DNA of 20,367 bases from positions 1 through 20,367 of the forward strand of contig RXOD01004567.1 in the NCBI GenBank assembly GCA_005223375.1, given 5' to 3'. This DNA is from Amoebophrya sp. AT5.2 (taxonomy: Eukaryota; Sar; Dinophyceae; Syndiniales; Amoebophryaceae). Below the pieces are notes generated by a model, which made no database searches, had not been told where the DNA came from, and was given only the letters and a program-made list of their open reading frames with translations. The position numbers were made by a program, and so were the translations under genes. Positions 10,279 to 20,366 of this stretch are shown here, piece after piece. The stretch's first letter is position 1; every line of letters begins with the position of its first letter.

Positions 10279-11709
10279 CTATGACATCTTCACATGAGAA
10301 TGAGCAGCGAGGGCACCTCTAGCATGGCCAGATGAACGTAAGAAAGTACTTCTTTTCTTATCGGCCTCGTACCTGCTAAGTGCGCATCCCTCTTCCATTT
10401 GCTGTTGCATTTCTTCGTAGCTCATGCGGTTTTTGGATCTCCTTATCTCACTCACGGAGCTCGACGAGCTTGCTGAGGAGCTGAAACCGGCCGACGTCGA
10501 CGACGAGGATCCCCTCTCGCCGGCTCCCAGCTTCATCCCGACCGGCAGTCCGCTGCTCGTAAACGCCCCGCTGCTCGTCGGTGACATCTGGTGCCTCATG
10601 CTCATGCCGCTGGCACTCTCGCGCCGCGACGGGCTCGCGGAAGATTCCCCGAGGCTGATGCGCTCCACGGCCGCCCCGCCGGAGGACCTCGTCGGCGATC
10701 CCCGCGCCAGCCTATCGGATACTTTCGGCGAGGAGATTGACATTGAGCTTGCTCCGGTGATTGTGCTGCGTGATCCCGGAGAAGATGTGTACGTCGTGCT
10801 TGTACCAGAAATTCCCAAGTTCAGGCTGCGGTTCTTCGAACTGCCTTCTCCCCGGTCGAGGGAATAGCTGGTCAGATCCTCGAACGGATCGAACAACGAA
10901 TTCCGCGTTTTTCCCGTCGGGCTCGCGGCCGAGGAACGAATCGCCGACGATCCCGTCGCGGTCGTGCCGGACAGACGCATGCTGCCCGGCCGATTGGAGG
11001 AGGACGATGTCGCTGCACCGCCTCCGGTCAGGTATGAAGCTCCGACTCCGCTTGACGACGTTGCGCCTCCTGTGGCGCTGCCGCGACGCAAATTGACGAC
11101 GCGGCCGGGCAGCGGCTGCCGCCCCGGCGGCGCGAAATTGCCGTCCTCCTCCTCGTAGTAGCTGAACAATTGCTGCGACGCATGAACTGTTGTGGTCACG
11201 TCGCTGGGTGTACTGAACAGAACCGCGCCGTCGGAACCAGGTCCACCTGAGGAGGACGAGGATCCGCCGAAGACAGCGGCCCCGACAGTTTGGGGTTGGG
11301 CCTCTCCGCAGAACACCGAGTCGATCGGCGACATAAACTCGTCCGACAACAGGCTCGCGTCATCGTCCACCGGGGAAGGGGCGATGAGCACGGGCCGGTA
11401 GTTGTTCTGATGATGAGGCCGATGCTGTGCTCGTGGAGGACTTCCGAACAGGCCGCTCTGAAGCTGCGCTAAGTGCATATCCACGTCGGCGTCCGTCGAG
11501 TTCATCACGGAATGCGCGCCATTAGAGGACGATACTTGCAGCTTATTGCGCCGTCTGCTCGGCGAGTTAGACGCCGAGTTCTGAGTGGTCGACGCCAAGG
11601 AGTTTGTGTTACTCGGGTTGCGTTCACCGGAGGCGAGAGCCGCGCTCGCGTCCGAGGTCGGAGGCCGACTCGCATGCTGTCCGAACAATTGCAGAAAACG
11701 ACCCGCCAT
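10279..11709 (-). CDS. Ser/Gly-rich low-complexity protein, function unknown
   Basis: One long open frame of 476 residues from the ATG at 11709. It ends only 130 bases upstream of the metalloprotease start. More than a quarter of the residues appear to be Ser; Ser-Ser-Ser runs, SP and RxxS motifs are common, which suggests a phosphorylated, intrinsically disordered protein. Near residues 425-445 is a more structured segment (MSYEEMQQQMEEG). No known domain is recognised. A possible 54-base in-frame intron lies at 10319-10372 (GTACGA...TAG); with or without it the protein ends identically. The G/C-biased third positions and length support a real gene, but homology could not be judged. Confidence 0.65.
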   Translation of the reverse strand: MAGRFLQLFGQHASRPPTSDASAALASGERNPSNTNSLASTTQNSASNSPSRRRNKLQVSSSNGAHSVMNSTDADVDMHLAQLQSGLFGSPPRAQHRPHHQNNYRPVLIAPSPVDDDASLLSDEFMSPIDSVFCGEAQPQTVGAAVFGGSSSSSGGPGSDGAVLFSTPSDVTTTVHASQQLFSYYEEEDGNFAPPGRQPLPGRVVNLRRGSATGGATSSSGVGASYLTGGGAATSSSSNRPGSMRLSGTTATGSSAIRSSAASPTGKTRNSLFDPFEDLTSYSLDRGEGSSKNRSLNLGISGTSTTYTSSPGSRSTITGASSMSISSPKVSDRLARGSPTRSSGGAAVERISLGESSASPSRRESASGMSMRHQMSPTSSGAFTSSGLPVGMKLGAGERGSSSSTSAGFSSSASSSSSVSEIRRSKNRMSYEEMQQQMEEGCALSRYEADKKRSTFLRSSGHARGALAAHSHVKMS

Positions 11710-12920
11710 CAATAGTCTCCGCCGCTGCAGCGAAAAGGTGCGCCGGTGTCCTGCTCCTGCTCCTCCTTCGTTGTAAATATACCCTTTGAGGTGGTCCGCG
11801 TGCGGCGAGCACGTCTCTACTCGGTTCTTGTCCGGTTGCGAGCAGTAGTACGGTCACGCCTTCGTACCCTTTTTCTGTGTAGTATCCGGGACGCCTTCTA
11901 CGTCTGCAGTTTACACCGGGGGCTGCCCGCGTCTCCTGATACACGTATCTAGTGCTCCCAATTGCGGCAAAAATCCGGCTTCGGTTGAGAACGAGAAGTA
12001 AAAATGCTAGCACACATGAGCAAATAGGGGTACTGCTTCTCAGTGATAGCTAACTCGTATAGCGAGAACGAGCAGGGTAGAGCGAAAAGGAAAAACAAAT
12101 TCGTGCCGCGGGATTTTAAAGAGCGAAAGCTGCAATACTTATTCTGCCTCCTCCTGAAATGGAAAAAATATTTGTGTGGAAGCTCTTTCGTCGGGAACTT
12201 TTACGAGCTTCCGGTGCGATGTTTAGCCAATGAAGACGAAAAAACGAAGCCACGAAAAAAACGACCGCTGACCGATGCACCACGAGCACAACGAGAACGA
12301 AGCACGGATGCATAGTACGGAACCGCAGCCAGCATGGGCAACAGAGTCTCTGAGAAATGCCGAAAAAAGTACGAATTCGAATGCTTCAGGTAAGTACTAC
12401 TTATTAAATTGAAGTCACAAGTTGTGAAAAACGGAAGGTCCTGCTGACGAAGTACAGGGGTCGCAACGGCAAAAAGTTCTAGAATCATGATGCAAACCTG
12501 CACACTAATTTTCACGAAATTAGTTGTCAAGACCGATTTGAATTATTTATCATGCGCGGTACGAGCGGTCGGGCTCCACAAGACACTGTTCTGTGAACAT
12601 CACTGCTTCTTGGATCACATTGATTCGAAACTTCACTTTGATGGTTCTTGCTTCCAGACGATCGCGCTCCTGCTCCGTAACAATATTTTTTATAGAAGAG
12701 ATGCGTACTTAATACACGTGTGGAATCGCATCTTATTTCCCGGGCGCGAGCAGCGCGTCACTAGAGCATTCGGAATCGCGCCGGACCTTCGTCGGGGAAG
12801 ACAGAGGCAGTGACACTGGCAGTGAGTGGCAAAGCGGCGCAGCTAGGAAATGCGGGTCCTGCAGCCGGATCCACTCGTCGTAGTTCCGCTTCCTAGGTTC
12901 AACAGACTCTCTGCGCAGCT
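11710..12920. other. Spacer of about 1.2 kb, possibly with a tiny plus-strand gene
   Basis: No minus-strand gene is visible. The only candidate is the short plus-strand two-exon frame at 12334-12482, listed separately. The remaining open frames have no coding-like composition. Confidence 0.55.
12334..12482 (+). CDS. Candidate 26-residue plus-strand spliced ORF (weak)
   Basis: ATG at 12334 opens MGNRVSEKCRKKYEFECF and the exon stops at AG|GTAAGTAC (12389/12390), a strong donor. The next plausible acceptor, TACAG at 12457, restores the frame and adds eight codons before TAG at 12482, giving 26 residues with a 68-base intron. The MGNxxS start fits an N-myristoylation consensus. Against it: tiny size, opposite strand to all other genes, and no recognised family. 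The second exon could lie further right. Confidence 0.2.
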
Positions 12921-15480
12921 CTACGACATTGGAAGCGATATTCTGCTCGCGGCTCGCACTTCTGCGGCCACCGCCCTGTACGCCGTCGTCGCCCCGCCAG
13001 ATGCGACCGCCCCAGCGACCTCATGTGCCGCTCCACCGCCCAGCTCGGGCGACGCCAGGGAGATGCCCTCAATCTGGATCTGGCCCTGGGGCACCCCTGC
13101 TAGGAGGACGCCGTCGTAGTCGATGTTCCCCTGCGCGTAGTTTTCTATTATGGCAGCGTCAGCGGTGCTCATCTTCGTGTCCCCGGAAGCTTGTAGTTGG
13201 TTCTGCTGTGGTGGAGGAGGTACTGCAGGAGGAACTTCTTGATCTTGTCCATCTTGTTGTATTATAGGTGCTTCAACAGCTTGGTTTCCGCTCTCTCCGT
13301 TTTCCTCGTCGCCTCCGAGTTGTTGGTACTCCTCGAGCAGAGCGCCGATTTCTTGCTCGGCATGGTCCTGCAATTCTGCAAACTCTGTGTTCCGTTTCTC
13401 CAGCATTTCGCGCAAGGTGTCGATCTCGCGCGGAGCCCCGGTGGCCTGCTCCTGAGAGAACGGGAGAGGGCAGAAACAAAAGTTGTGGTGATGTGATTGT
13501 GAAGTCATAAATTTCTTGTCTAAGATATACAAAAAGGACCTTGGGTTTTCCTCTAATTTAGAAATTTGTTTAAGATTAAGTAAGTAAAGTACCTCTGCAG
13601 CTGCGGCTGCCTCCATTGCTTCGAGGCTTTTCTCACTCACGGCAAGTTGTTTCAGCAGGAACTTCTTCTGCTTGAGCCGCTTCGACTTTTCGTCTATCAA
13701 GTCCAGAGTGGTCTCATGGATTTTCGCATTCCATACCCGGATTTTCTCGTCGTACCTCAAGTGGCAAAACGGTGAAACCAAACGCATTCTTTCAGTATCA
13801 GTTTCAGTTGTTCATTGAGTTAGAATTCACGGCGGACGCGTGGAACGAGAAGGAGAACTAGACACGAAATAGAAAGTGTCCAAGTGCACAAAGCACGCAG
13901 TACTCTTGAATCAGTGCAAGGTTTGCATCCGCCGCCGACTGCCGCATCGCTAGGTAGTCGTCCGGCTCGATTTTTGCATTTTCTGCTATCTCCGCGACCC
14001 GCGTTTTCAATATCGCCAGCTTGTCCTCATTTTGCCTGGTTTTCTTCCGCAGTTTCACAAATTGCGCGCGATAAAAGGCCGCATCCTGCTCGGACTCCGC
14101 CTGGTGCGCCGTCCCTCCTGGCCGCAAGTGCGCACGTGTAGCGGTAGCGCTCGCAGGAGCTGATGGTGGCACCAGAAGATGTCCGGCCGTCGTGTGCGGT
14201 ATTCGCGCCCCCGTCACGAGGTTGTAGTCGTGCTGCTGCTGTTGAAGACCCGCCAAAGAGCCCGAGTGATGTCCTCCATATGCGTACTCCACTCCCGTGG
14301 CCGCCGGTCCTCGGACCCGCGGTCCACTGAGGTCGTTATGAAGCGATTGCATACTCCGTGGCGGCTCCCTCGGGTTGTTGCTCACAACTGGTGGTGCGCC
14401 CAATCTGTCCAGCTGTTCGCCTGATGTGGAGGTCGAGGAAAACAGAATCGATTGGTGGCTCGCGGGCACGTTGGTGGAAGAACTACCCGCACCGGACAGT
14501 ATGCCGCCGGACCGTAACGACAGCTGGGACTGGTCTCGATTCATGTCCGCTGCGCCATCTGCGGTCCTCTGGGCCTGCTGAATCCGACCGGCCGTGGCTG
14601 CACTTGCCGCTGCTGATCCTTTCTTCGGGGTGAATTCGATGCCCTCCGAGAAAATCCGCGATCGAAAGGTGCCCGGATCGGGAGACGCGAGGATATCATG
14701 ATGTAGATTTTCGGTCACTACTTCGCCGCCATCAATCGTGGATCCTTCTCCGCGAAATGCTGGCGCCTTCTTCTTGGGTCCTGGTGATGGCTGCGTGATG
14801 AAGTTTAAGTTGTAGTGTGAATTGGCCTGCGGGACGATACTCTGCCCGGAAATTGCTCCAGCGCCGGATGCGCCTCCGATTGACGATAGTCGCTGCTCGG
14901 AGCCCGCAACGGACATGGGCGTTTGGTACAAATGGTGCGCTGGCGAAGAGGAAGCGACGCTGTTATAACCACCGCCTGGATTATATCCGTACGCGTAGCC
15001 ACCGCCGTTGCCACTAAGAGAGGCCGACGTCGTCGACGGTGGAACGATACCGGAGAAGCCCATGCGCTGCGCTGGTCCGCCGCCGGGCGGAACCGCGGGC
15101 GTCGCGTAAGCTGGGTCGCTGTAGTTGTACAGCCCATACCCGTATCCAGCGTCGACTTCCATTTGCAGCGATGGGCTTGAGCTTGGACGCGCATCTTGTT
15201 GGGCCGCGATCCCCCCATACCCATAGGGCTGCTGCTGCGCCGGCTGTTGATAGCCGTATCCGTAGACCGGATCCTGTTGCGGTAGAAACCCATCCCTGAC
15301 ATCGTTGTCGTAGTTTAGTGGCGGAGGACCGAAGCCGCCTCTGCTCGCACGGGGATAATCGACAACCCCCTGGAAGGGGGAGGGGCCGCTCCGGTTATCA
15401 ACGTAAATCGAGGAGCTGCCTGGTGCGGCGACGGTGCCCGCAATCTCCCCGCGTGGAGTCGAAGGTGGAGTGTTGCCCAT
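12921..15480 (-). CDS. Gly/Tyr/Ser-rich plus coiled-coil protein, function unknown
   Basis: Three exons, 13904-15480, 13593-13755 and 12921-13451, joined in phases 2 and 0, giving 756 residues. The ATG at 15480 opens MGNTPPSTP. Residues 1-460 are low complexity, rich in Gly, Tyr, Ser, Gln and Pro, with repeated YGYG-type tyrosine motifs. Residues about 464-640 form a charged heptad-rich helix (YRAQFVKLRKKTRQNEDKLA, then EIDTLREMLEKRNTEFAEL) crossing both introns, which is what links the exons into one gene: splicing restores ALIQEYDEKIRVWNAK. The C-terminal 110 residues are Gln/Pro- then Ala/Gly-rich. Intron 13756-13903 is GTACTG...GAG; intron 13452-13592 (GTACTT...CAG) is 141 bases with no in-frame stop. 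This could be a cytoskeletal or centrosomal-type scaffold, which is a guess from composition. No family recognised. Confidence 0.8.
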
Positions 15481-16156
15481 TTTCAGCACAAGTACTTCAC
15501 GACTACACTACGACGAAACCGCGGCGAGGACACATAGTGGGGTGCGCACGCAGAAACTGAATGCTTGCGGGGTACGGCCGGGGCCCGGGCCGCGACGGCG
15601 ACACTAACGTAGGGTAGCAATCGACGTACTCTCTGAGATCTACTTTCGTTCCTGTCCTCGTCCCTTCGCGGGCGCTAATTTTTGTGCAGCTCCCTCAGCC
15701 TTAGCGGCATCCAAGCGCTTTGTTTCGGAAGCAGAAGTTTTCGCTCGGAAAGATGCCGGCCTGTCGTCGTAGAAGTTGTAGTATTCCTATTCATCTCTCG
15801 TCTGTTAGTGTTAGTTTAGCATATGTCTTTGCGAGGACGCGCGCCCCCACCCTCATCTTGTTCCCCTAAACATATAATATTGTAGTTGTGTAAAAAACCC
15901 CATACATTACATCAGCGAGACCGACGGGCAAGATACGCGTCGGTCCCATCTGCGGTTCACCACACTTTTCGCAAATCGAATTTACCCATCGGGTACGCGT
16001 AAAAATTGTAGCAGCACATTGCACTCGATTCCGATTGTCCACGTCGAAGCCCAGTCGTTGTCCTTGTCTTCATCGAAAAAGCTGAATCAATAGTAATTAA
16101 TACTTTAGTTGGTCCTGATCTCATTGAACATCGTCCTCGCACATCACCATCATCGA
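15481..16156. other. Spacer upstream of the coiled-coil gene
   Basis: About 680 bases without a supportable gene. It should hold the promoter of the 12921-15480 gene and the 3' end signals of the 16157-17385 gene. No specific element recognised. Confidence 0.6.
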
Positions 16157-17385
16157 TCAAGCGATGTGCACTGCATTTGCTCCCCTCGCTGCGTATTCCC
16201 TGATCACTTCGGGTGTCATGCTCCCGCCCCCCTCTCCGGCCGTCGTTGTGGTTGTCGTTGTGCTGTCGATGCTATCCAGATACTCCGCCAGAGCGCCTGC
16301 GATGCCCTTGTCCTTCACCATGTACAGAAACTCCACCCACTTGCCTACCTTTTTAATCGGAATTACGTACCGCTTCTTGTCCTTGTCCAGTTTCTCGCCC
16401 ACGAGCCGCACCAGCGCCAGTGTGTCCTCCCCGACGGGCACCTCCCCCGATCGGCACACTTCCTCGTTCGCTCTCTGCGTGCAGTCGAACTTCTCGAACA
16501 GGACCGGCATCGGCCGCACGAACTTCATCCACTTGTCCCGCACCTGTTCGAAGAGCAGGTTTTTGGTGCCGCGGTAGCTGTGGTTGATCACCACCAGCGC
16601 GTTCTGGTAGAAGCCCACCCGCGGGTCCCGGATCACCCACGGCGTCTCCCACTCGTCGCCGAACAGGTCCTTGTTCGCGGCGTCCTCCGCGTGCGTGGGA
16701 TCGTCCGCCCGCATCCGCTCGAAGATTTCGTCGTAGCAGTGCGGCCCCAGCGGGCGGCACCGCTCCTTGTTCGGGCCTTCGCACTTGTACTTCGTGCCGT
16801 AGACCTCGTAGTGGTAGTCGCACTTCTCCGGGTCGATCTTGTGGCACGTCCGGAAAGAGTAGGGGTCGGGGATCAGCGGATCGGGCGTGTACGGGATCAT
16901 GGAGTCAAAGTCGGGGAGGTCGGACGAGTACTTGGCCATGTCGCCGTCCATCTGCGCCTGCAGGTCATCCTGCGCCGTATCCATCGGCGTGCCCTTCAGC
17001 AAGTCCGCCAGAAAACCGGGGAGAAACGCCGTTATTTTGCGTCTCTTGAAGGTGGTACTTTTCATCCGATGACTCGCGGACGAGGTGCTCGCTGTTGGTG
17101 ATATTCCCGGCGCCAAGAGCCTGCTTCGTTTCAGACGCCGTGACGAAGAGGCTGTAGTCCACGCAGGGATTGCTTCCGGCGCAGATGTGCAGCTGGGTGG
17201 GAACGAACCTCCACTGGTCGGGTTCGGAAAAAAGAAACTTCGGTGTCTGCGCGGCGCACGATGTCGCGCAGGTTGGAGAGACGGGAGCAGAAGAGGGGCA
17301 ACAGCACTTCCGGCTTCCCCCGAGGGCTCCGGAAATGTCACTGCAAACGACGTCGTAGTTAAGTGATTCGTCGGAAGGCCGAATC
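16157..17385 (-). CDS. Cys-rich, probably secreted protein; frame break and missing first exon
   Basis: Two convincing coding blocks in different frames. The left block, 16157-17042, encodes about 295 residues ending ...NAVHIA, with Cys spaced 7, 12, 7 and 6 apart between TCHKIDPEKC and GPHC, and a conserved-looking WKFV/FEKFDC stretch. The upstream block, 17059-17385, encodes 108 residues with many Cys (RKCCCPSS, HICAGSNPCVDYSLFV) and strong G/C third positions. The blocks join in frame if the 16 bases 17043-17058 (GTACCACCTTCAAGAG) are removed; a GTC-donor intron of 88 bases to 16995 also works. The upstream block begins after a GAG acceptor at 17386-17387; its first exon, and any signal peptide, is not identified. 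The ATG at 17521 opens a different frame whose product looks like a shadow. Family not recognised. Confidence 0.65.
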
Positions 17386-17996
17386 CTCGATCACAGGCGA
17401 AGGAGCACGGCTGGCCAGATGACGAGGCGGACGTTTTGGTGCAGATTTCTGCAATCCATCGCTCCGCAGCATCGAACGCAACCGCAGAGGGACAAGACGG
17501 GTGCCCAACAACAAGTCGCATCTTCGATTTTACATTTACACACTACGTAGTTTTCTACGCCTGTATCTGTCGGAGTTGATGATCGGTGATAAGTCTATTG
17601 AAGTTGAACCGGAGGTATGATAACATCGCACACGCTCACTGTTGATGCTCGACAAAAAGAAGGAAACAAAACACTATATTATGACTGACTGAATTGCATC
17701 TTTCTTCCTCAAACGTAAAGTTCTCACGAGTAGCATGAAACTTGCGACGAATCGATATCGATTTTGCCTCCTCAGGGGACTTCATTACCGAGAGCGATAT
17801 CGACCCTTTTGCAGTAGTTTTTTCCTACTCCTGCTTGTCTTCACAATTTCCTTTGCCTTCGCAGAACCACGTTACCAGCTTCGAAAGACGTGACTCTCTC
17901 ACCGTCCTTGACGACGACGCTGGAGCTGGTGGCTCTGACAGGAACTTGCCGCGGCTTTACTCGATCTCGATGAGTGGCGGATTGCAGCGTTCTACT
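17386..17996. other. Spacer between the Cys-rich gene and IFT25
   Basis: About 610 bases. The first exon of the 16157-17385 gene may lie here, but no candidate with a signal peptide and a matching phase-2 GTA donor is convincing. One short frame at about 17620-17550 would fit the phase but does not look like a signal peptide. Confidence 0.5.
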
Positions 17997-18721
17997 TCAC
18001 ACGACTTCAAGTTTGTGGACAGATGGAAACTCGCTGTAGCCTGATAGAATCACCAGCTTCACAAACCGCGCCTGAGGCAGCTGCAGGTCCGTGTATTGTA
18101 ACCTGTCAAATCGTTATATATCGGCTACTTCAGGTAGTTTATCGTAGAAGTTAAATTAATTAGACTTCGGTCCACGAATTTTTATGATACTATTGGGATG
18201 AGCGTTGGGATCGTTCAATTCCAAACTGGTGAGTCTCTGTCTCAGCGTTCCTTGATATCTCTAAAGCAACAGAAAGTACCTCTACCTGTGGCTGTTATCG
18301 AGGCGAAGCGTGTCCTGCGTTGCGAAGTTCACTGGAAAATCCGTCTCGTCCCTCGATACCTCTAGTCGCAGCTCCCGTATACCTGGAATCGATATTTCGG
18401 ATTTTCTGGTGAATCGCTTTTGCTCTCGTTGCTCATCAGTTCACACGTGCATACTAAGTATTTTGCTCCTGTCTGAGTCAGATGCAGGGTAGCAGCTTCA
18501 GCTTCTAGGAGAGTAGATGAAGGAGGTGTATTTGTACCTGTGCTCGCGATTTTGACGAGTCCTGCTCGATTTCGGTTGGCTATCTCAATCAGAATCTCCT
18601 GCGGAAACATGCCCGTGGAGAGCCAGAAGCTCTTCTCGTTGCCGTCGAGCATGTTATCATCTGGATACGCCGGGTCCAGGCTCGTCGTCAGCAACACCTT
18701 GCACCCAGCGTTCTGTGCCAT
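17997..18721 (-). CDS. IFT25: Intraflagellar transport protein 25 (IFT25/HSPB11)
   Basis: Three exons, 18538-18721, 18286-18382 and 17997-18102, joined in phases 1 and 2, giving 128 residues (the human protein has 144). Introns are 18383-18537 (GTACAA...CAG) and 18103-18285 (GTAGAG...CAG). IFT25 is a small jelly-roll protein that pairs with the GTPase IFT27 in IFT complex B and acts in the cilium. The family signature is clear: DPAYPDDNMLDGNEKSFWLS followed by TGMFPQEILIEI; the second exon gives IRELRLEVSRDETDFPVNF; the third gives LPQARFVKLVILSGYSEFPS and VHKLEVV, matching the family's closing strands. Start is the ATG at 18721. No truncation is seen. Its presence shows that the organism keeps IFT-dependent cilia or flagella. 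Confidence 0.95.
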
Positions 18722-19869
18722 TGTGCCGCTTTCTTTGCCGATCCTTGTCCGGTCTCTCCGCTTAACCTCACTCAGCCGATATCTATGTATCCGGTGCGGT
18801 GCAGGTGCAGCCTCTTGCTCTTGTTCCTTCTAGAAACTGTAAGACCTGCTTTGAGTTTGGCCGAGCGAGGTACCCTCAGCTGTCGACTTTTCCGAGGAGG
18901 CGTGTGCGGTGCGCTAGGGCTAGATGAGCTTGACGGAAGTAAGTCGCTCGCTGGAAACTACGCTGTGCAGCAGTCTCGTCGCGATTCCGGCAACCTTCAC
19001 TGCGCTTGTGGCAGAATGTAAGAGAAAGTGCACGCAGATGACGTTGCACTAGCAGAAACAAGGAGGTGCAGCTACATCGTCTGTCTGTGACCTATCTCGT
19101 TATTCGATCGTGGTGGTCACTTATGAGCTGCGCGTGTGAGGAATCTTAATCTATCTTTCTAGAACTAAAAGTGGTGGAGGGTCGTCAGGGTCACGGTCAG
19201 GGTGGCACATTCCTAGCATCTCGCGCTCGCCTCCCAGTCCCAATGAGTATACCGAACAGAACGCCGGCAGACGAACCAATATGAACGCGATTCATGAATG
19301 TCGAACGTGATGGCGATATCAATCTTCACAGGACGTGCTTTCTGTCTCCCCAAAGAGGTCAAGTCGTTAGCGATCCATCCACCTCCTGATCACCGTCGGT
19401 ACGGGTTTAACCGCCCAGTGCCAGACGAGCCAGTGTCCGCGACCGCGTCTGCGTCAAATTGGAAAAATAGTTCTGCTAAGTTCAAAGCCAGCGTCGCTGA
19501 AAATTCCAAATTAAGAAAATAGGGCAGCTGACCAGCAAGTTGCAGCCTTTTGTAGTTTGAATTTGATCATTTCCTGTATCAATCTATTCGTTATGTTTTT
19601 TTTTACGAATAAAATCATCACGGGAGGAAAAGAAACTGAAGATAGGGTCCAAACAATGTGTAGCAGTCAGTATCAACAGCCGAGGATCTCGGTCAACCTC
19701 ATCAGAGCCAGTGCCAGATCCAGTACAACTAGTACTTTTTCGTTTTTTAAATCAAGCTAGCTGTAGTACTGAAGCAGTACAACACGACACGACCATGCCG
19801 CATCGATCCACTTGGAAATCGGTAGAGGTGAATGGTAAAGAGCAGCAGAAGCGCAGGATCATTTTCCGC
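18722..19869. other. Spacer upstream of IFT25
   Basis: About 1.15 kb without a supportable gene. A plus-strand frame at 19298-19522 (74 codons) has mixed codon use and no recognised domain. Promoter elements for IFT25 should lie near the right of 18721 but none is recognised. Confidence 0.55.
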
Positions 19870-20259
19870 TCACGCCTCCACCGAGTTTTCGTCGCTCCAG
19901 CCCATCCAGGCCATGGGCCCCAGCACTTCTTTTTCTTGGATTTGCCCTTCTTCGAAGGAGCTGAGCGCACACATCGACCTGGACATGTAGGTGGGCAGAG
20001 CGTATTCGTCCGTCTCGCAGGGGTAGCGGCGCGCCCGCTTTTTGCAGCAGCAGATCTGGTCGCTGTCGCAGCCGATGTGGTCCTTGCACCCCTGCGGCAC
20101 CTGGAACCGGTAGTCCAGCAAATCGCCGTTCATGTTGCAGTAGTTCTGGGCGTCGCTGCAGTTCGCCTTCACCGAGGGTGGCCCCATTACGTACACGTGG
20201 CCCTTCGCCATGTCGTTCAACTCCGCCAGCAGCACGTGTGGGTCCTCGTCCCGGAACTT
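19870..20259 (-). CDS. Cys-rich protein, last exon only (5' part beyond window)
   Basis: The final exon begins after a GAG acceptor at 20260-20261 and runs 130 codons to the stop at 19870. Its first residues are KFRDEDPHVLLAELNDMAKG. It then has about nine Cys in a tight region: NCSDAQNYC, QVPQGCKDHIGC, QICCCKK and RRYPC, which suggests disulphides and an extracellular or lumenal location. The last 30 residues are mixed and lack Cys. The frame upstream of the acceptor has a stop, so an intron fills 20260 to the right edge. Family not recognised. Confidence 0.65.
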   Translation of the reverse strand, partial: KFRDEDPHVLLAELNDMAKGHVYVMGPPSVKANCSDAQNYCNMNGDLLDYRFQVPQGCKDHIGCDSDQICCCKKRARRYPCETDEYALPTYMSRSMCALSSFEEGQIQEKEVLGPMAWMGWSDENSVEA

Positions 20260-20303
20260 CTCCGTGTATTAGAGGAACAAAAAATAGTGAGTGAGGGCCG
20301 CGG

Positions 20304-20366
20304 TCTGGTTTTGTCATCGGCGAGGCCTGAAGCAGATGGCGGAGATGCTGATCTGGTTTTGTCATC
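20304..20366. repeat. Direct repeat of 15 bases, spacing 48
   Basis: TCTGGTTTTGTCATC occurs at 20304-20318 and 20352-20366. It lies in the presumed intron of the last gene and may be the start of a longer minisatellite cut by the window edge. Confidence 0.85.

Noticed and set aside
16109..17101. 330-codon plus-strand open frame opposite the Cys-rich gene
   Set aside because: Biased composition typical of an antisense shadow of a GC-rich exon.
17059..17521. Continuous open frame from the ATG at 17521 through to 16157
   Set aside because: Between 17059 and 17385 this frame gives Ser/Pro/Arg low-complexity sequence, while another frame gives Cys-rich sequence with strong G/C third positions, so the long frame there is a shadow.
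19298..19522. 74-codon plus-strand frame in the IFT25 upstream spacer
   Set aside because: Codon use is mixed, there is no domain and no convincing splice partner.
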